A stretch of 64,000 nucleotides of DNA from Marthasterias glacialis (taxonomy: Eukaryota > Echinodermata > Asteroidea > Forcipulatida > Asteriidae), in assembly GCA_911728455.2 (NCBI GenBank), contig OU452219.1, positions 4,958,320-5,022,319 on the forward strand, given 5' to 3'. Below are positions 12,269 to 21,390 of the stretch, in pieces; position 1 is the first letter of the stretch; every line of letters starts with the position of its first letter. Below the pieces are notes generated by a model. That model was not told the origin of the DNA, searched no databases, and worked only from the letters and a program-made list of their open reading frames with translations. A program made the translations under genes and the position numbers.

Positions 12269-12716
12269 TGTAGCGCGCACTGCCGTTGGCGGCGCACTGC
12301 TAGTGGTCTACGGGATACGGCTCTGGGTCTACGTGACCATGAACTTGATCATGCGATGTCGCGGTCACGACCTCAGCTAAATGCGTGTATTTAGCGCGCA
12401 AAATGCGCGCGAAGTGAGTCAGTTGTTTTTAGACAGCAATTAGTACGGAGCCAGAAAAAAATAGACGGTTATACTTGCCTAGAGAAATTATACGGTAATT
12501 CTATTTAAGAAGTAAGTGTGAAGATAATCTATGAATAAACCAATCAATGTGTTCTTTGTTAACTGTTAAACCTTGTGTGGATGTGCTGATTTATGTGTGT
12601 AATTGTCTGTTTAGTCTGTCGTTAACGTAACTAGCTCCCCGTGAGTCCAAGAGTTGTCCCTGACGAACTTGAAGCTTTGGAGAGACAGACATAGGCGGTC
12701 CGCACGGCACGTTACA
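12269..12716 (+). repeat. 5' LTR (448 bp)
   Basis: Starts TGTA and ends TACA. Contains a TATA-like TATTTAA (12,502-12,508) and AATAAA (12,534-12,539), consistent with a U3-R-U5 layout. It is followed one base later by a primer-binding site. No second copy exists in the window, so the boundaries rest on TG...CA ends, the host junction seen by comparison with copy 1, and the PBS. Confidence 0.8.
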
Positions 12717-12717
12717 C

Positions 12718-12735
12718 TGGCGGCAGCGTCGGGAC
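12718..12735 (+). promoter_or_regulatory. Retrotransposon primer-binding site
   Basis: TGGCGGCAGCGTCGGGAC, one base after the LTR end. TGG complements a tRNA CCA 3' end. The donor tRNA is not identified. Confidence 0.65.
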
Positions 12736-12935
12736 TGAAAACCAAAGCAGACCGTGTATGACAAGACGGGACGAAAACCGAGAAGAACGGCAGTGGTGTC
12801 AACCAAGCCGTGGCTTAAAACTACGGGGTACAAGTTACCTTGCACATCACGGCAGTGGTGTAAACCGAGCCGTGGTGAGTGCAACTGTACGACGAGAGCA
12901 CATAGTAACTAGACAGACATAACTACCCAGTAACG

Positions 12936-13114
12936 GCCGGAGTATTCCGCCCGGAGTATAGTCCGCTCGGAGTATAGTCCGCCCGGAGTATAGTCCGCCC
13001 GGAGTATAGTCCGCCCGGCGTTTAGTCCGCCCGGAGTATAGTCCGCCCGGAGTGCGTCCGTCCGGAGTAATCTGCCCGGAACAAATAGTCCGCCCGGAAC
13101 AGTCCGCCCGGAGC
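12936..13114 (+). repeat. 16-bp tandem array in retrotransposon leader
   Basis: About ten imperfect copies of GGAGTATAGTCCGCCC between the PBS and the gag ATG. Later copies are shortened or changed (GGAACAGTCCGCCC). Confidence 0.85.
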
Positions 13115-13166
13115 AGTAGAAATCCGCTTATAATAATAAAACACTGACTAGACATAAGTGATTTTC

Positions 13167-15301
13167 ATGGAAGGTTGTATTGAAACAAGTTTGAGGGAGT
13201 CTGTCCCGGGTTCAAGAAAGGATATGCAGGCATTGTGCACATACCTAGAGGAAGAATGTAGCAGGGTGTCTAGGGAAATCGAATCTGTAACAAACAGTTT
13301 AAGGCAAATGAGAACGAGTCCCCCACCCCAGGAAATACAATGTAAAACCACAGAAGGTGGCAATATTGGAAGTGAACCTGAAGAACAGATTCTCACAGAA
13401 TGTAATGGCCCTGTCAACCCCATTGGTAATATACCGGTAAATGCTGGAGAGAAAATGTTCCATTCAGGAGAGAGACAGGATGGTACCCCAATGGGAGCAA
13501 GTGGGCCCCAAGGGACAATGCCAGCAGGGAATAAGCCTGTGGGTGTGAGGAGTATTTGGCGTGATTCTGGGGTTGGTATGACCGAATTATACACAGATAA
13601 TCGGAGACATATTTCAACTGACGTGGCCTTCCCATTCAATGGTACAACACAGCAGCGACAAAACAATAGCACGGGTTATAGTGCCCCTGGGTCTGCTTTT
13701 ACGTTTCCCCAGCACCAACTACAATTTAAAGGACCAATAAGTCATCATTTAAGTGGCAATGTATACGGACAGTTGTACACAGAAGGGTACCCAACAGACG
13801 TTCCAAAGCGGGAATTTCAACGTGACCAGTATGATGTGGTGACGAAACCCAGACAGCTTGGCCAAGTGGGAATACAGTCCCGTGCGACGGGAGACGATTA
13901 TAACACGCAAGGAAAGCCGCAAACTGAGATGCGGGAGAATGAGGCTTATATAACTAGCAGACCAGCTGAAAACTTACGTACGCAAACGCTCATGCAGCCA
14001 GCATGGAACGACCCCTTTACCGACAGGCGGCAACATGAGTCGACACCCGAGCTGCAATCTGCAGAACGAGACTGGCGGTTCCAGGGAACAGAAAGTGAAA
14101 TGAAAACTATTCACGCACCGCGTCCGCAGCAAATTAGTGGCAGGCCGATCAGTATTTCCCAAGTAGAAAACTTTCCTTGGCGACCAATAGAGCAGGGCGT
14201 AGCCACGGGAGACAAACAAACACTTGGGTTATCGCCAATTGCGAGGGAAGTTCCTGGAACTAAGACAGAACAGGTCGCCAACAATCGGTGGTGTAAACAA
14301 ACAGTTGGTTCGACACCTAATGTACCGAGATCGGCGAATGAGCCTCGGGATGGCACACCAAAGTTAGACCAGAAGCCCATTTCTGAGAGAGTAACCCGTG
14401 CCAAGGAAATTCAAAATGTTAACGTGGAAAACCCTCCTAAGCGTGGAAGGGAAAGACCCATAATAAAACCTGACCGTTATGACGGAAAAGGGTCGTGGGA
14501 CGCTTACATTCAACATTTTGAAATGTGTGCAGCAATCAATGGCTGGGCCGATGAGGATAAATGCCAGTACCTTGCTGTGCTGTTGACAGGCCCTGCTCAA
14601 GAAAGTCTGCGCAGTCTACAAGCTGGAACCAAGGATTATCAGGAACTGGTGAAATCCTTACAAGCGAGATTTATTTTGATCCGACGGGACGGAGGGAACT
14701 CCACCGATCGCAGCTACGAAACCGGCGACAGAAGTCCACTGAAAGCATGGTATAGTTGGCCGAAGAGACTCGACGGCTGGTGGACAAGGTTTATGGTGAC
14801 TTACCTGTAGAAAGTAAGGAGAGGATGGGCCGTGATCATTTCCTAGATGCGCTTAGCGACGGAGAGATACGGACAAGAATTATCCAGATGAGGACAAAGA
14901 ATCTTGATGAGGCTGTTGCTGCTGCTGTCGAATTAGAGGCTTTATACAAGTCAGAAAAAGAACGGCAGACATCGGATGTACGGAGAGTGAGAAGTGCTAC
15001 TGTGGATGCAGTTTACGCGGGGAAAACTTCAGTTGAAGAAAAACCGGGCATGTCCGACATACAGCGACAGCTGGCCGAGATTATGGAAAAGATGAAAAGA
15101 CTGGAGGGGAAGGTACAGAACAAACAGACAAATTGGAACAACCGGAAGAAATTCTTCAAAAAGGACATTGAGTGTTACAACTGTCACGGCATTGGCCACG
15201 TGAAGGCTAATTGTCCCCTGCTCACAAAGAGCACTGAAGCAAACGTTCAAGCAAATAAGCCTACAGACGCGAAGAATACTGAAGTGGTACAGGGAAACTA
15301 A
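13167..15301 (+). pseudogene. gag: gag, broken by a frameshift and a stop
   Basis: Capsid/nucleocapsid polyprotein of the Gypsy element. The ATG at 13,167 is preferred over the GTG at 13,158. The first 500 residues are Gln/Pro/Arg-rich, then a retrotransposon-Gag capsid region begins (near 14,450, DRYDGKGSWDAYIQHFE). At about 14,672 the homologous reading shifts to the -1 frame, and in that frame a TAG lies at 14,753-14,755. The same frame then continues to a coiled segment and a CCHC knuckle, CYNCHGIGHVKANC (about 15,172-15,213). It ends at TAA 15,299-15,301, right after the frameshift heptamer. Two lesions make this copy unlikely to be autonomous. Confidence 0.85.
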
Positions 15302-15348
15302 CAGGAGCTGCGCCTGCGGGCCAAGGAACAGCTGGCATAGAAGGGCCC
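15292..15348 (+). promoter_or_regulatory. Predicted -1 frameshift signal (gag/pol)
   Basis: The heptamer G GGA AAC (15,292-15,298) sits in the gag frame directly before the gag stop. Gag and pol open frames overlap only at 15,283-15,298. After a 7-nt spacer, AGCTG (15,306-15,310) can pair with CAGCT (15,329-15,333), and GGGCC in that loop (15,318-15,322) with GGCCC (15,344-15,348): an H-type pseudoknot layout. The pairings were worked out by eye. Confidence 0.7.
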
Positions 15349-18300
15349 ATAGTTAATTTACTCCAAAAAGAGAATGATTCTGTCGTAGTCGGTAAAGGAC
15401 TACATTTAGATGTTGTAATCAAGGGATTACTTGTGGACTCATTGGTTGATACTGGAGCGACAGTGTCACTTCTATCAGACAGAGTTGTTCGGCAATGGTC
15501 AAAGGAAGACCAGAGGAAAATAGGAACCACTGATGTTCAAGTTCTACTGGCTGACAACAAGACATTGTCTGTCTATGGCGAGTTGGAAACCGAAATGCTA
15601 ATTGGTGGGAGTAGTGTTCGACACCGGTTCATAGTAGCATCCATTGGAAATGACATGCTACTGGGTCTTGATTTCTTGCGCAATAAGAAGTGCGTCATTG
15701 ATGTCGCAAACAATTATCTGGAATGGGGAGAGCTGGTTTTGCCGCTTTTAGAAACGGCAGAAAGACAGAAGAGCTGTCGGGTGACTGTAGATGAGACGGT
15801 CATAATCCCCCCATGGACAGAAATGATTATTGCAGGAAATCTGGAAGATGAAACAATGATGGTGCCCTGCGGGATAACGGAACCTGTGGAATCGTTGAGA
15901 ATTAGGACCAACATTATGGTAGCACCGTCAGTTGTCAATACTTGTGCCAAAGTCATACCCCTCCGCATCTTGAACCCTAGTGAAGACAAAGTGACACTTC
16001 ATAAGGGAACAACGGCAGCCACATTCTCTGCAGTAGATGCAATAGGCCCAAAGTTAGTAACGACACTAGAAAGCCATACAGTAGGCACCGAGATTGTGAG
16101 AACTGCCAAAGAAATCACAGAAGACAGGGCAGTTCCAAGTTACCTACAAGACCTGTACCAAAGATCATCAATGCTTCTCGCAGAACATGAGCGTTGTCAG
16201 TTAAAAGAACTCTTGAACAAATATCAGCACCAGTACGCGACCCATGATGAGGATCTTGGGCGGACAGAGATGACGAGACACCGAATAGAAACAGGTGACA
16301 GTGCTCCGATAAGACAGCGACCAAGACGCCTGCCATTGCATCAAAGAGACGTTGCTGAAGCAGAGGTTCAATCCATGCTTAAGAAGGGCATTATAAAGCC
16401 AGCAACCGGCCCATGGGCCTCGCCAATAGTCCTGGTGCGCAAAAAGAACGGCAAAGTCCGGTTCTGTGTGGATTATCGGCGGTTGAACCAAGTTACCAGG
16501 AAGGACGCCTACCCAATACCCCGCATTGACGAGACCATCGATACGCTGGCCGGATCCAAGTTTTTCTCTACGTTCGATCTTGCTTCCGGATACTGGCAGG
16601 TTCCCATGGATGAGGACCACAAGGATAAGACAGCCTTTGTCACCCCCAGCGGGCTGTATCAGTTCGAAGTAATGCCCTTCGGGCTATGTAATGCGCCTTC
16701 AACATTCGAACGGTTAATGGACCGAGTCTTGCGAGGTCTACAATGGCAAATTTGCCTAGTTTATTTAGATGACATAATAGTGTACAGTAGTACGTTTCAA
16801 GAACACTTGAAGCGCATTGACATGATCCTGGATAGAATTAAAGATGCAGGCCTCAAGCTTCAACCGAAGAAATGCCACATGTTTCAGACCGAGGTAGCAT
16901 ATCTTGGGCACATTGTGTCCGATGAGGGAGTGAAGACGGATCCTGAAAAGATTCAAAGAGTAAAAGACTGGCCCGTCCTTACATCAGTGAAAGAGGTGCG
17001 AAGTTTTCTAGGCCTTGCGTCATATTACCGGCGCTTTGTGCCAGGGTTTTCTGAACTGGCTAAGCCATTACATAGGCTCACTGAGGCAGGCAGAGTGTTT
17101 CGTTGGACGGACGAGTGTCAGCGGGCGTTTGAAGAATTAAAGTGCCGGTTGATTTCCTCACCCATCCTAGCCTATCCATCGGTGACTGCATCTTTCACTC
17201 TAGACACTGATGCTAGTGATTTTGGAATCGGCGCCGTTCTATCGCAAAAACAAGATTGCGCCGAGAGAGTCATCGCGTATGCGAGCCGGTCCCTATCAAA
17301 GGCAGAAAGTAACTACTGTGTTACCAGAAAAGAAATGTTGGCGGTAGTGTACTTCGTGAGGTATTTTCGTCCTTACCTGTATGGAAGGAGGTTTCACTTG
17401 AGAACTGACCACGGAGCTCTGAAGTGGTTGTTTAACTTCAAAGAGCCCGTGGGTCAGGTAGCCAGATGGTTGCAATTACTCGCCGAGTACGATTTTAGTA
17501 TTGAACATCGACCAGGGCGTCAACATAACAATGCCGATGCTATGTCCAGGATTCCGTGCCCTCAGTGTCAGCGCCCTACTGAAGATCTGGGTAATAAAGA
17601 GGCTGACCTTGCTTGGGGAGAACCCAATGATGCAACAGAGATTGTCATTGAAGATGATGCGAGAGCAGACACTGACTCCGAGGACGCACTAAGTTTAGAG
17701 CACCCAGAGGTACAGACGGTATGCCAAGCAACAGAGGGGATGGCAGTGCCAGCTAATTGGCTTGAGGGCATGTCGGCAGTAGACCTTCGCAATCGACAGT
17801 GTGAAGATCCGGTTCTCCGCAAGCTGATTAATTGGTTGGAATCGACGGGAATTAGACCAACTTGGGAAGAGGTTTCTGCAGAAGGAGTCGATCTAAAGAC
17901 ATTGTGGGGTGCCTGGAAGCAGCTCAGCCTTAGACAAAAAGTGTTGTACCGTAGATGGGAGGATGATGAAGGAAAGAAGATTAGCTATCTGTTAGTGGTT
18001 CCTCGCACTATGCGTGGAGAAGTTCTAGGTCAACTACATAACTCCCCTACAGGAGGTCATTTGGGGATGACAAAGTTACTTGAGAGGGTCCACAGTCGTT
18101 TTTACTGGCCTAGAATGAGGGACTCAGTAAGAGATTGGGTACGAGGTTGCCTTGAATGCGCCAAGCAGAAAGCGCCCAACAAGACGAAGAGAGCACCCCT
18201 TCAACAACAGATATCAGGTGTTCCTTTAGAACGCGTAGCCATCGACATAACAGGACCATTCCCTATGACTGAGGCTGGTAACAGATATATCGTAGTTATA

Positions 18301-19512
18301 TCAGATTATTTTACAAAGTGGACGGAGGCATACCCAGTGCCCTCAATAAATGCAGAAACCATCACAAATGTCCTCGTCAATGAGTTTATATGTCGTTTCG
18401 GCATACCCAGAACCCTGCACAGTGACCAGGGAAGGCAGTTTGAAAGCGAGTTATTCAAGAAAACTTGCGCTCTACTTGGGATCGACAAGACCAGGACAAC
18501 TCCCTATCATCCTCAGAGTGACGGACAGGTTGAGAGATCCAATAGAACTCTGAAGGTTATGTTGTCTTCGTACACGTCTGAGAACCAAAAGGATTGGGAT
18601 CGGCACATTCCTACGGTAATGATGGCCTATCGTGCATCGCCCCAGGAGAGCACCGGTATTTCTCCAAACATGTTAATGTTTGGACGGGAAGTGGAACTTC
18701 CTATTGATCTCATATGTAGCCCTTTCATGCCCTATGAACCAGTGTCAGAACATGAGTATGTGGTTGCTTTGAATGACAGGATAGAGGCTGCCCATGGTGC
18801 GGCCAGGAAACATCTCAAGAAAGCTGCCTTGTATCAGCGACGTCACTATAACCATAAGGTGACAAACAATAAATACCGAGTCGGTGAAGCAGTCATGATG
18901 AGAATTAACACAAGACAGGTGGGGATATCACCCAAGTTACAACCGAAGTTTGATGGGCCCTTCCTTATTATGGACGTCCTAACAGATGTAGTTGTCCGCT
19001 TGAAGAAAAGCCCAAGACATAAATCCAAAGTTGTACATACAAATCTTCTCAAACCATTCCATGGAAAAGTGGATCGGTCATGGTTTAATGAGACGGTACC
19101 AGAGGTTACTGATACCCCAGTAAGAGTTGAGGAGACGGTACCAGAGGTTACTGATACCCCAGTAAGAGTTGAGGAGACGGTACCAGAGGTTACTGATACC
19201 CCAGTAAGAGTTGAGGAGACGGTACCAGAGGTTACTGATACCCCAGTAAGAGTTGAGGAGACGGTACCAGAGGTTACTGATACCCCAGTAAGAGTTGAGG
19301 AGACGGTACCAGAGTTTATTGATACCCCACTAAGATTAAAGGAGATAGTACCGGACAAACTGACAGACCATTCTGTGGACAATGAGAGTAATCAAAGTAA
19401 TTCAGAGTTACCCCCTGATTTGACAGTTGACGAGGTTGATTCCGAAGCCGGTCCCTTACCCCCTAGACGAAGGCGCAGGCCCCCAGATAGATTTGGTGAT
19501 TGGTGTTGCTAA
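15292..19512 (+). CDS. pol: Pol polyprotein (PR-RT-RNaseH-IN), via -1 frameshift
   Basis: Enzymes that process, copy and integrate the element. Order: aspartic protease with VDTGA (about 15,445), reverse transcriptase with YLDD (16,762-16,773), RNase H (TDASDFG near 17,206; RTDHGA near 17,401), and integrase with an HHCC zinc domain (about 18,030-18,165). The DDE triad is D at 18,244, D at 18,424 and E at 18,532. A GPF motif follows near 18,950, then a C-terminal tail of 14-residue repeats. It is open from 15,283 without a stop; there is no initiating ATG near the protease, as expected for a frameshift product. Domain order and motifs are Ty3/Gypsy. Pol looks much better preserved than gag. 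Confidence 0.93.
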   Translation, partial: GKLTGAAPAGQGTAGIEGPIVNLLQKENDSVVVGKGLHLDVVIKGLLVDSLVDTGATVSLLSDRVVRQWSKEDQRKIGTTDVQVLLADNKTLSVYGELETEMLIGGSSVRHRFIVASIGNDMLLGLDFLRNKKCVIDVANNYLEWGELVLPLLETAERQKSCRVTVDETVIIPPWTEMIIAGNLEDETMMVPCGITEPVESLRIRTNIMVAPSVVNTCAKVIPLRILNPSEDKVTLHKGTTAATFSAVDAIGPKLVTTLESHTVGTEIVRTAKEITEDRAVPSYLQDLYQRSSMLLAEHERCQLKELLNKYQHQYATHDEDLGRTEMTRHRIETGDSAPIRQRPRRLPLHQRDVAEAEVQSMLKKGIIKPATGPWASPIVLVRKKNGKVRFCVDYRRLNQVTRKDAYPIPRIDETIDTLAGSKFFSTFDLASGYWQVPMDEDHKDKTAFVTPSGLYQFEVMPFGLCNAPSTFERLMDRVLRGLQWQICLVYLDDIIVYSSTFQEHLKRIDMILDRIKDAGLKLQPKKCHMFQTEVAYLGHIVSDEGVKTDPEKIQRVKDWPVLTSVKEVRSFLGLASYYRRFVPGFSELAKPLHRLTEAGRVFRWTDECQRAFEELKCRLISSPILAYPSVTASFTLDTDASDFGIGAVLSQKQDCAERVIAYASRSLSKAESNYCVTRKEMLAVVYFVRYFRPYLYGRRFHLRTDHGALKWLFNFKEPVGQVARWLQLLAEYDFSIEHRPGRQHNNADAMSRIPCPQCQRPTEDLGNKEADLAWGEPNDATEIVIEDDARADTDSEDALSLEHPEVQTVCQATEGMAVPANWLEGMSAVDLRNRQCEDPVLRKLINWLESTGIRPTWEEVSAEGVDLKTLWGAWKQLSLRQKVLYRRWEDDEGKKISYLLVVPRTMRGEVLGQLHNSPTGGHLGMTKLLERVHSRFYWPRMRDSVRDWVRGCLECAKQKAPNKTKRAPLQQQISGVPLERVAIDITGPFPMTEAGNRYIVVISDYFTKWTEAYPVPSINAETITNVLVNEFICRFGIPRTLHSDQGRQFESELFKKTCALLGIDKTRTTPYHPQSDGQVERSNRTLKVMLSSYTSENQKDWDRHIPTVMMAYRASPQESTGISPNMLMFGREVELPIDLICSPFMPYEPVSEHEYVVALNDRIEAAHGAARKHLKKAALYQRRHYNHKVTNNKYRVGEAVMMRINTRQVGISPKLQPKFDGPFLIMDVLTDVVVRLKKSPRHKSKVVHTNLLKPFHGKVDRSWFNETVPEVTDTPVRVEETVPEVTDTPVRVEETVPEVTDTPVRVEETVPEVTDTPVRVEETVPEVTDTPVRVEETVPEFIDTPLRLKEIVPDKLTDHSVDNESNQSNSELPPDLTVDEVDSEAGPLPPRRRRRPPDRFGDWCC
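19090..19341 (+). repeat. 42-bp tandem repeats coding 14-aa units in Pol tail
   Basis: Five near-identical 42-bp units (19,090-19,299) encode ETVPEVTDTPVRVE, and a diverged sixth ends at 19,341. The frame is kept. The region is acidic/Pro/Thr-rich and lies after the integrase GPF module. Confidence 0.95.
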
Positions 19513-19551
19513 TTTCATTCTTTGTTGATCTTGTTGTTACCCAGGACAAAG

Positions 19552-20070
19552 ATGAGACGTGACCGAAGCCGTTCTCCAGCACGGAGGAGCCCCGCAAAAC
19601 TCAACAAGTGTGCCGAGTGCCGGAGAGAGTTCAGTTCACAGACAAACCTCCGAAGGCATGTGGAAGAACAACACCGCAGAAAGAACAGAGTCAAATGCCC
19701 GTATTGTGCTCAATCCTTCAACCGTAAGCACGATCTGGATCGGCACTGGAAACTGATCCATGCCGGGGAGCGTAGATCAGCCACTCCCGAGCGCAACCGG
19801 AACACCTCACCTGTACCCGAGGTACCTCGCACTCCAGGTCGGGACCTTGAGGATGACATGGTCAGTTTGGAGCCAGGAAGTGTGGAGCGAGAGATTTTTC
19901 TGCGCACAGAATCTCCTCCCTTGAGGCGCCATGTCGTCACAGAGTGTGTCACTAATGGTACCGTACAACCGAATACTACCCCCATCAACCCTATTCCGGT
20001 ACCTCTTCCGTTACGACCCCTTGCAGCGACCATGCACGGACGGGACATTCACGGCCACGGACTGTTATAG
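19552..20070 (+). CDS. Third retrotransposon ORF, two C2H2 zinc fingers
   Basis: Starts 39 nt after the pol stop, in the position of env in other Gypsy elements. I chose the ATG at 19,552, which opens a basic Arg/Ser-rich stretch. Two canonical fingers follow: C-x2-C-x12-H-x4-H (CAECRREFSSQTNLRRH...) and CPYC...H-x4-H, then an acidic/Pro-rich tail. A pyrimidine-rich CCCAG acceptor-like site (near 19,541-19,545) just before the ATG could serve a spliced mRNA. The last dozen residues come from host unit DNA past the junction at 20,033, so the C-terminus is chimeric and the original end is lost. Function unknown; nucleic-acid binding is plausible. Confidence 0.75.
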   Translation: MRRDRSRSPARRSPAKLNKCAECRREFSSQTNLRRHVEEQHRRKNRVKCPYCAQSFNRKHDLDRHWKLIHAGERRSATPERNRNTSPVPEVPRTPGRDLEDDMVSLEPGSVEREIFLRTESPPLRRHVVTECVTNGTVQPNTTPINPIPVPLPLRPLAATMHGRDIHGHGLL

Positions 20071-20135
20071 TAGGGCAGCGATAGTACACCCACCACGCCT
20101 CACGAAAATGGTGGCCAATATGCAAATCACAATAT
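20033..20135. repeat. 103-bp host duplication, right copy
   Basis: Repeat of 12,166-12,268. It begins inside the zinc-finger ORF at the shared TGCACGGACGGGAC. Unit sequence, including the TATA-like box (from about 20,135), resumes without a 3' LTR. Confidence 0.9.
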
Positions 20136-21044
20136 TTTTATGATAACTTTATGGTTATAATAAATGCTGTCACTGCGAAACTAATGCGAAACTGGGAGTG
20201 CGGGATCGTTGCGATTTGGTTGGCTGATTAGATCATTCCGCAAAAAGGGCTACCATTATTCGGACCGAGGCCAGGCTCCTATCGCCATGGGCCGCCAGTG
20301 TGGAAACTTACTTTGTTCTTAATTAGAAACAGTAACACAAAAAAATTGTTCATTTGGACCCCAGCACTAACAGAGACTTTCTCAAAGGCTAAAAATACAA
20401 CATTTGAGATTGGCGAAAACAAACCTTACAGTGGTCACGGGGGGTTTGTGGAGGGTTGGTTACACCATAGAGCAAGGAAGAGCCGATCTCTACTTAACAA
20501 GATCTTCTTCACCCCACCTCCCCAACCTACACCAGCACCAGCATCGGGTCCTTTCTCTTTCTTAAGAAGTCACGCACATCACAGTGAGGTGTTCCACGTT
20601 TCACCAAATTCAATTTTACGGTGTTGACATTGGAAGGAAAACGTCTGTTATGTGCTAATATAAAAAAGCAGATCATTGATGAGAGCATGCAGTGAATGAC
20701 CATGATAGTCTCACAGATCGAGGGGCGGGTGATAAACAATTTTCTGAATCAAGTGTTTTATTTTTGTTCTTATCTTCTAAAAAAATCGTCAAGGCTTTGA
20801 AGGGCTGTGAAATTAATGAAAGACTAGTGATGAAGCCCTGCCCTAGGAATGAATCCATTGTGGAATGTTGGATAGAAATAGGAGTTGTGCTTTGACAAAA
20901 TAATGTCATTAAAGATCATGTCAACTGAAACCAGACCAAATTGCAACACCTGCCCAAGATAACGGTAATTGGAAGAAGCATGTGTAGTTGCCTGCTCCAA
21001 AGCTTGTAGTCATCTGGTCAGCAGCCGAACGATGATGGTTATAG

Positions 21045-21390
21045 TGTGTTACGACCGAGCGGTCAAGCGCGTTGTACTCAAGTTCTGGTGGTCAAGTCAT
21101 TGGGGTGTGGGTTTGGATCCCGGTCTTGTGTCCTTTAGCAAGATGCGTTACTGTAATTGCTTCTCATCACCGGGGGTATAATTGGGTACCTGCGAGGGTA
21201 GACGTTGATACTTTGTTTTGAAAAAACCTTCAGAATGCCACAGCAGCCAGGGGCTGTAAACTCCCCAGTCCACAGGGAGCCGAGAAAAAAAACACATGAA
21301 TGTTATTGGCCGAATGATTAGGGCACTAGTAAAAAAAGCACATCGAGACGTTACTGTAAAATGTGTTATCTAAGTAGTTATTATTATTAT
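21045..21390 (+). mobile_element. tRNA-derived SINE at unit junction 2/3
   Basis: Same element as 6091-6436, with A- and B-box-like motifs and an ATT-rich tail. It was multiplied by the tandem duplication and does not represent a separate insertion. Confidence 0.75.

Larger units (their letters stand above)
12269..20032 (+). mobile_element. Ty3/Gypsy LTR retrotransposon, 3' LTR missing
   Basis: Order: 5' LTR (12,269-12,716), primer-binding site, leader with a 16-bp repeat array, gag (13,167-15,301), -1 frameshift signal, pol with protease-RT-RNase H-integrase (Ty3/Gypsy order; to 19,512), and a third ORF with two C2H2 fingers (from 19,552). No 3' LTR or polypurine tract follows; the element joins host unit DNA at 20,033. 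gag has a frameshift and a stop, while pol is open over about 4.2 kb. I see no chromodomain or envelope-like product. Confidence 0.93.
6261..21215. repeat. Tandem repeat unit, copy 2 (with insertions)
   Basis: Second copy of the unit, enlarged to about 15 kb by an 836-bp MITE (10,769-11,604), a 7.76-kb retrotransposon (12,269-20,032) and a 103-bp host duplication. Removing these leaves about 6.25 kb. The first kilobase is closer to copy 3 (shared deletion near 7107, shared substitutions), whereas the SDR coding region is identical to copy 1, so the unit is a mosaic. No other coding signal is seen in 6440-9500. Confidence 0.95.

Noticed and set aside
18846..19382. Minus-strand 178-codon Ser/Thr-rich frame opposite pol
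   Set aside because: It is the antisense shadow of the 42-bp coding repeats.
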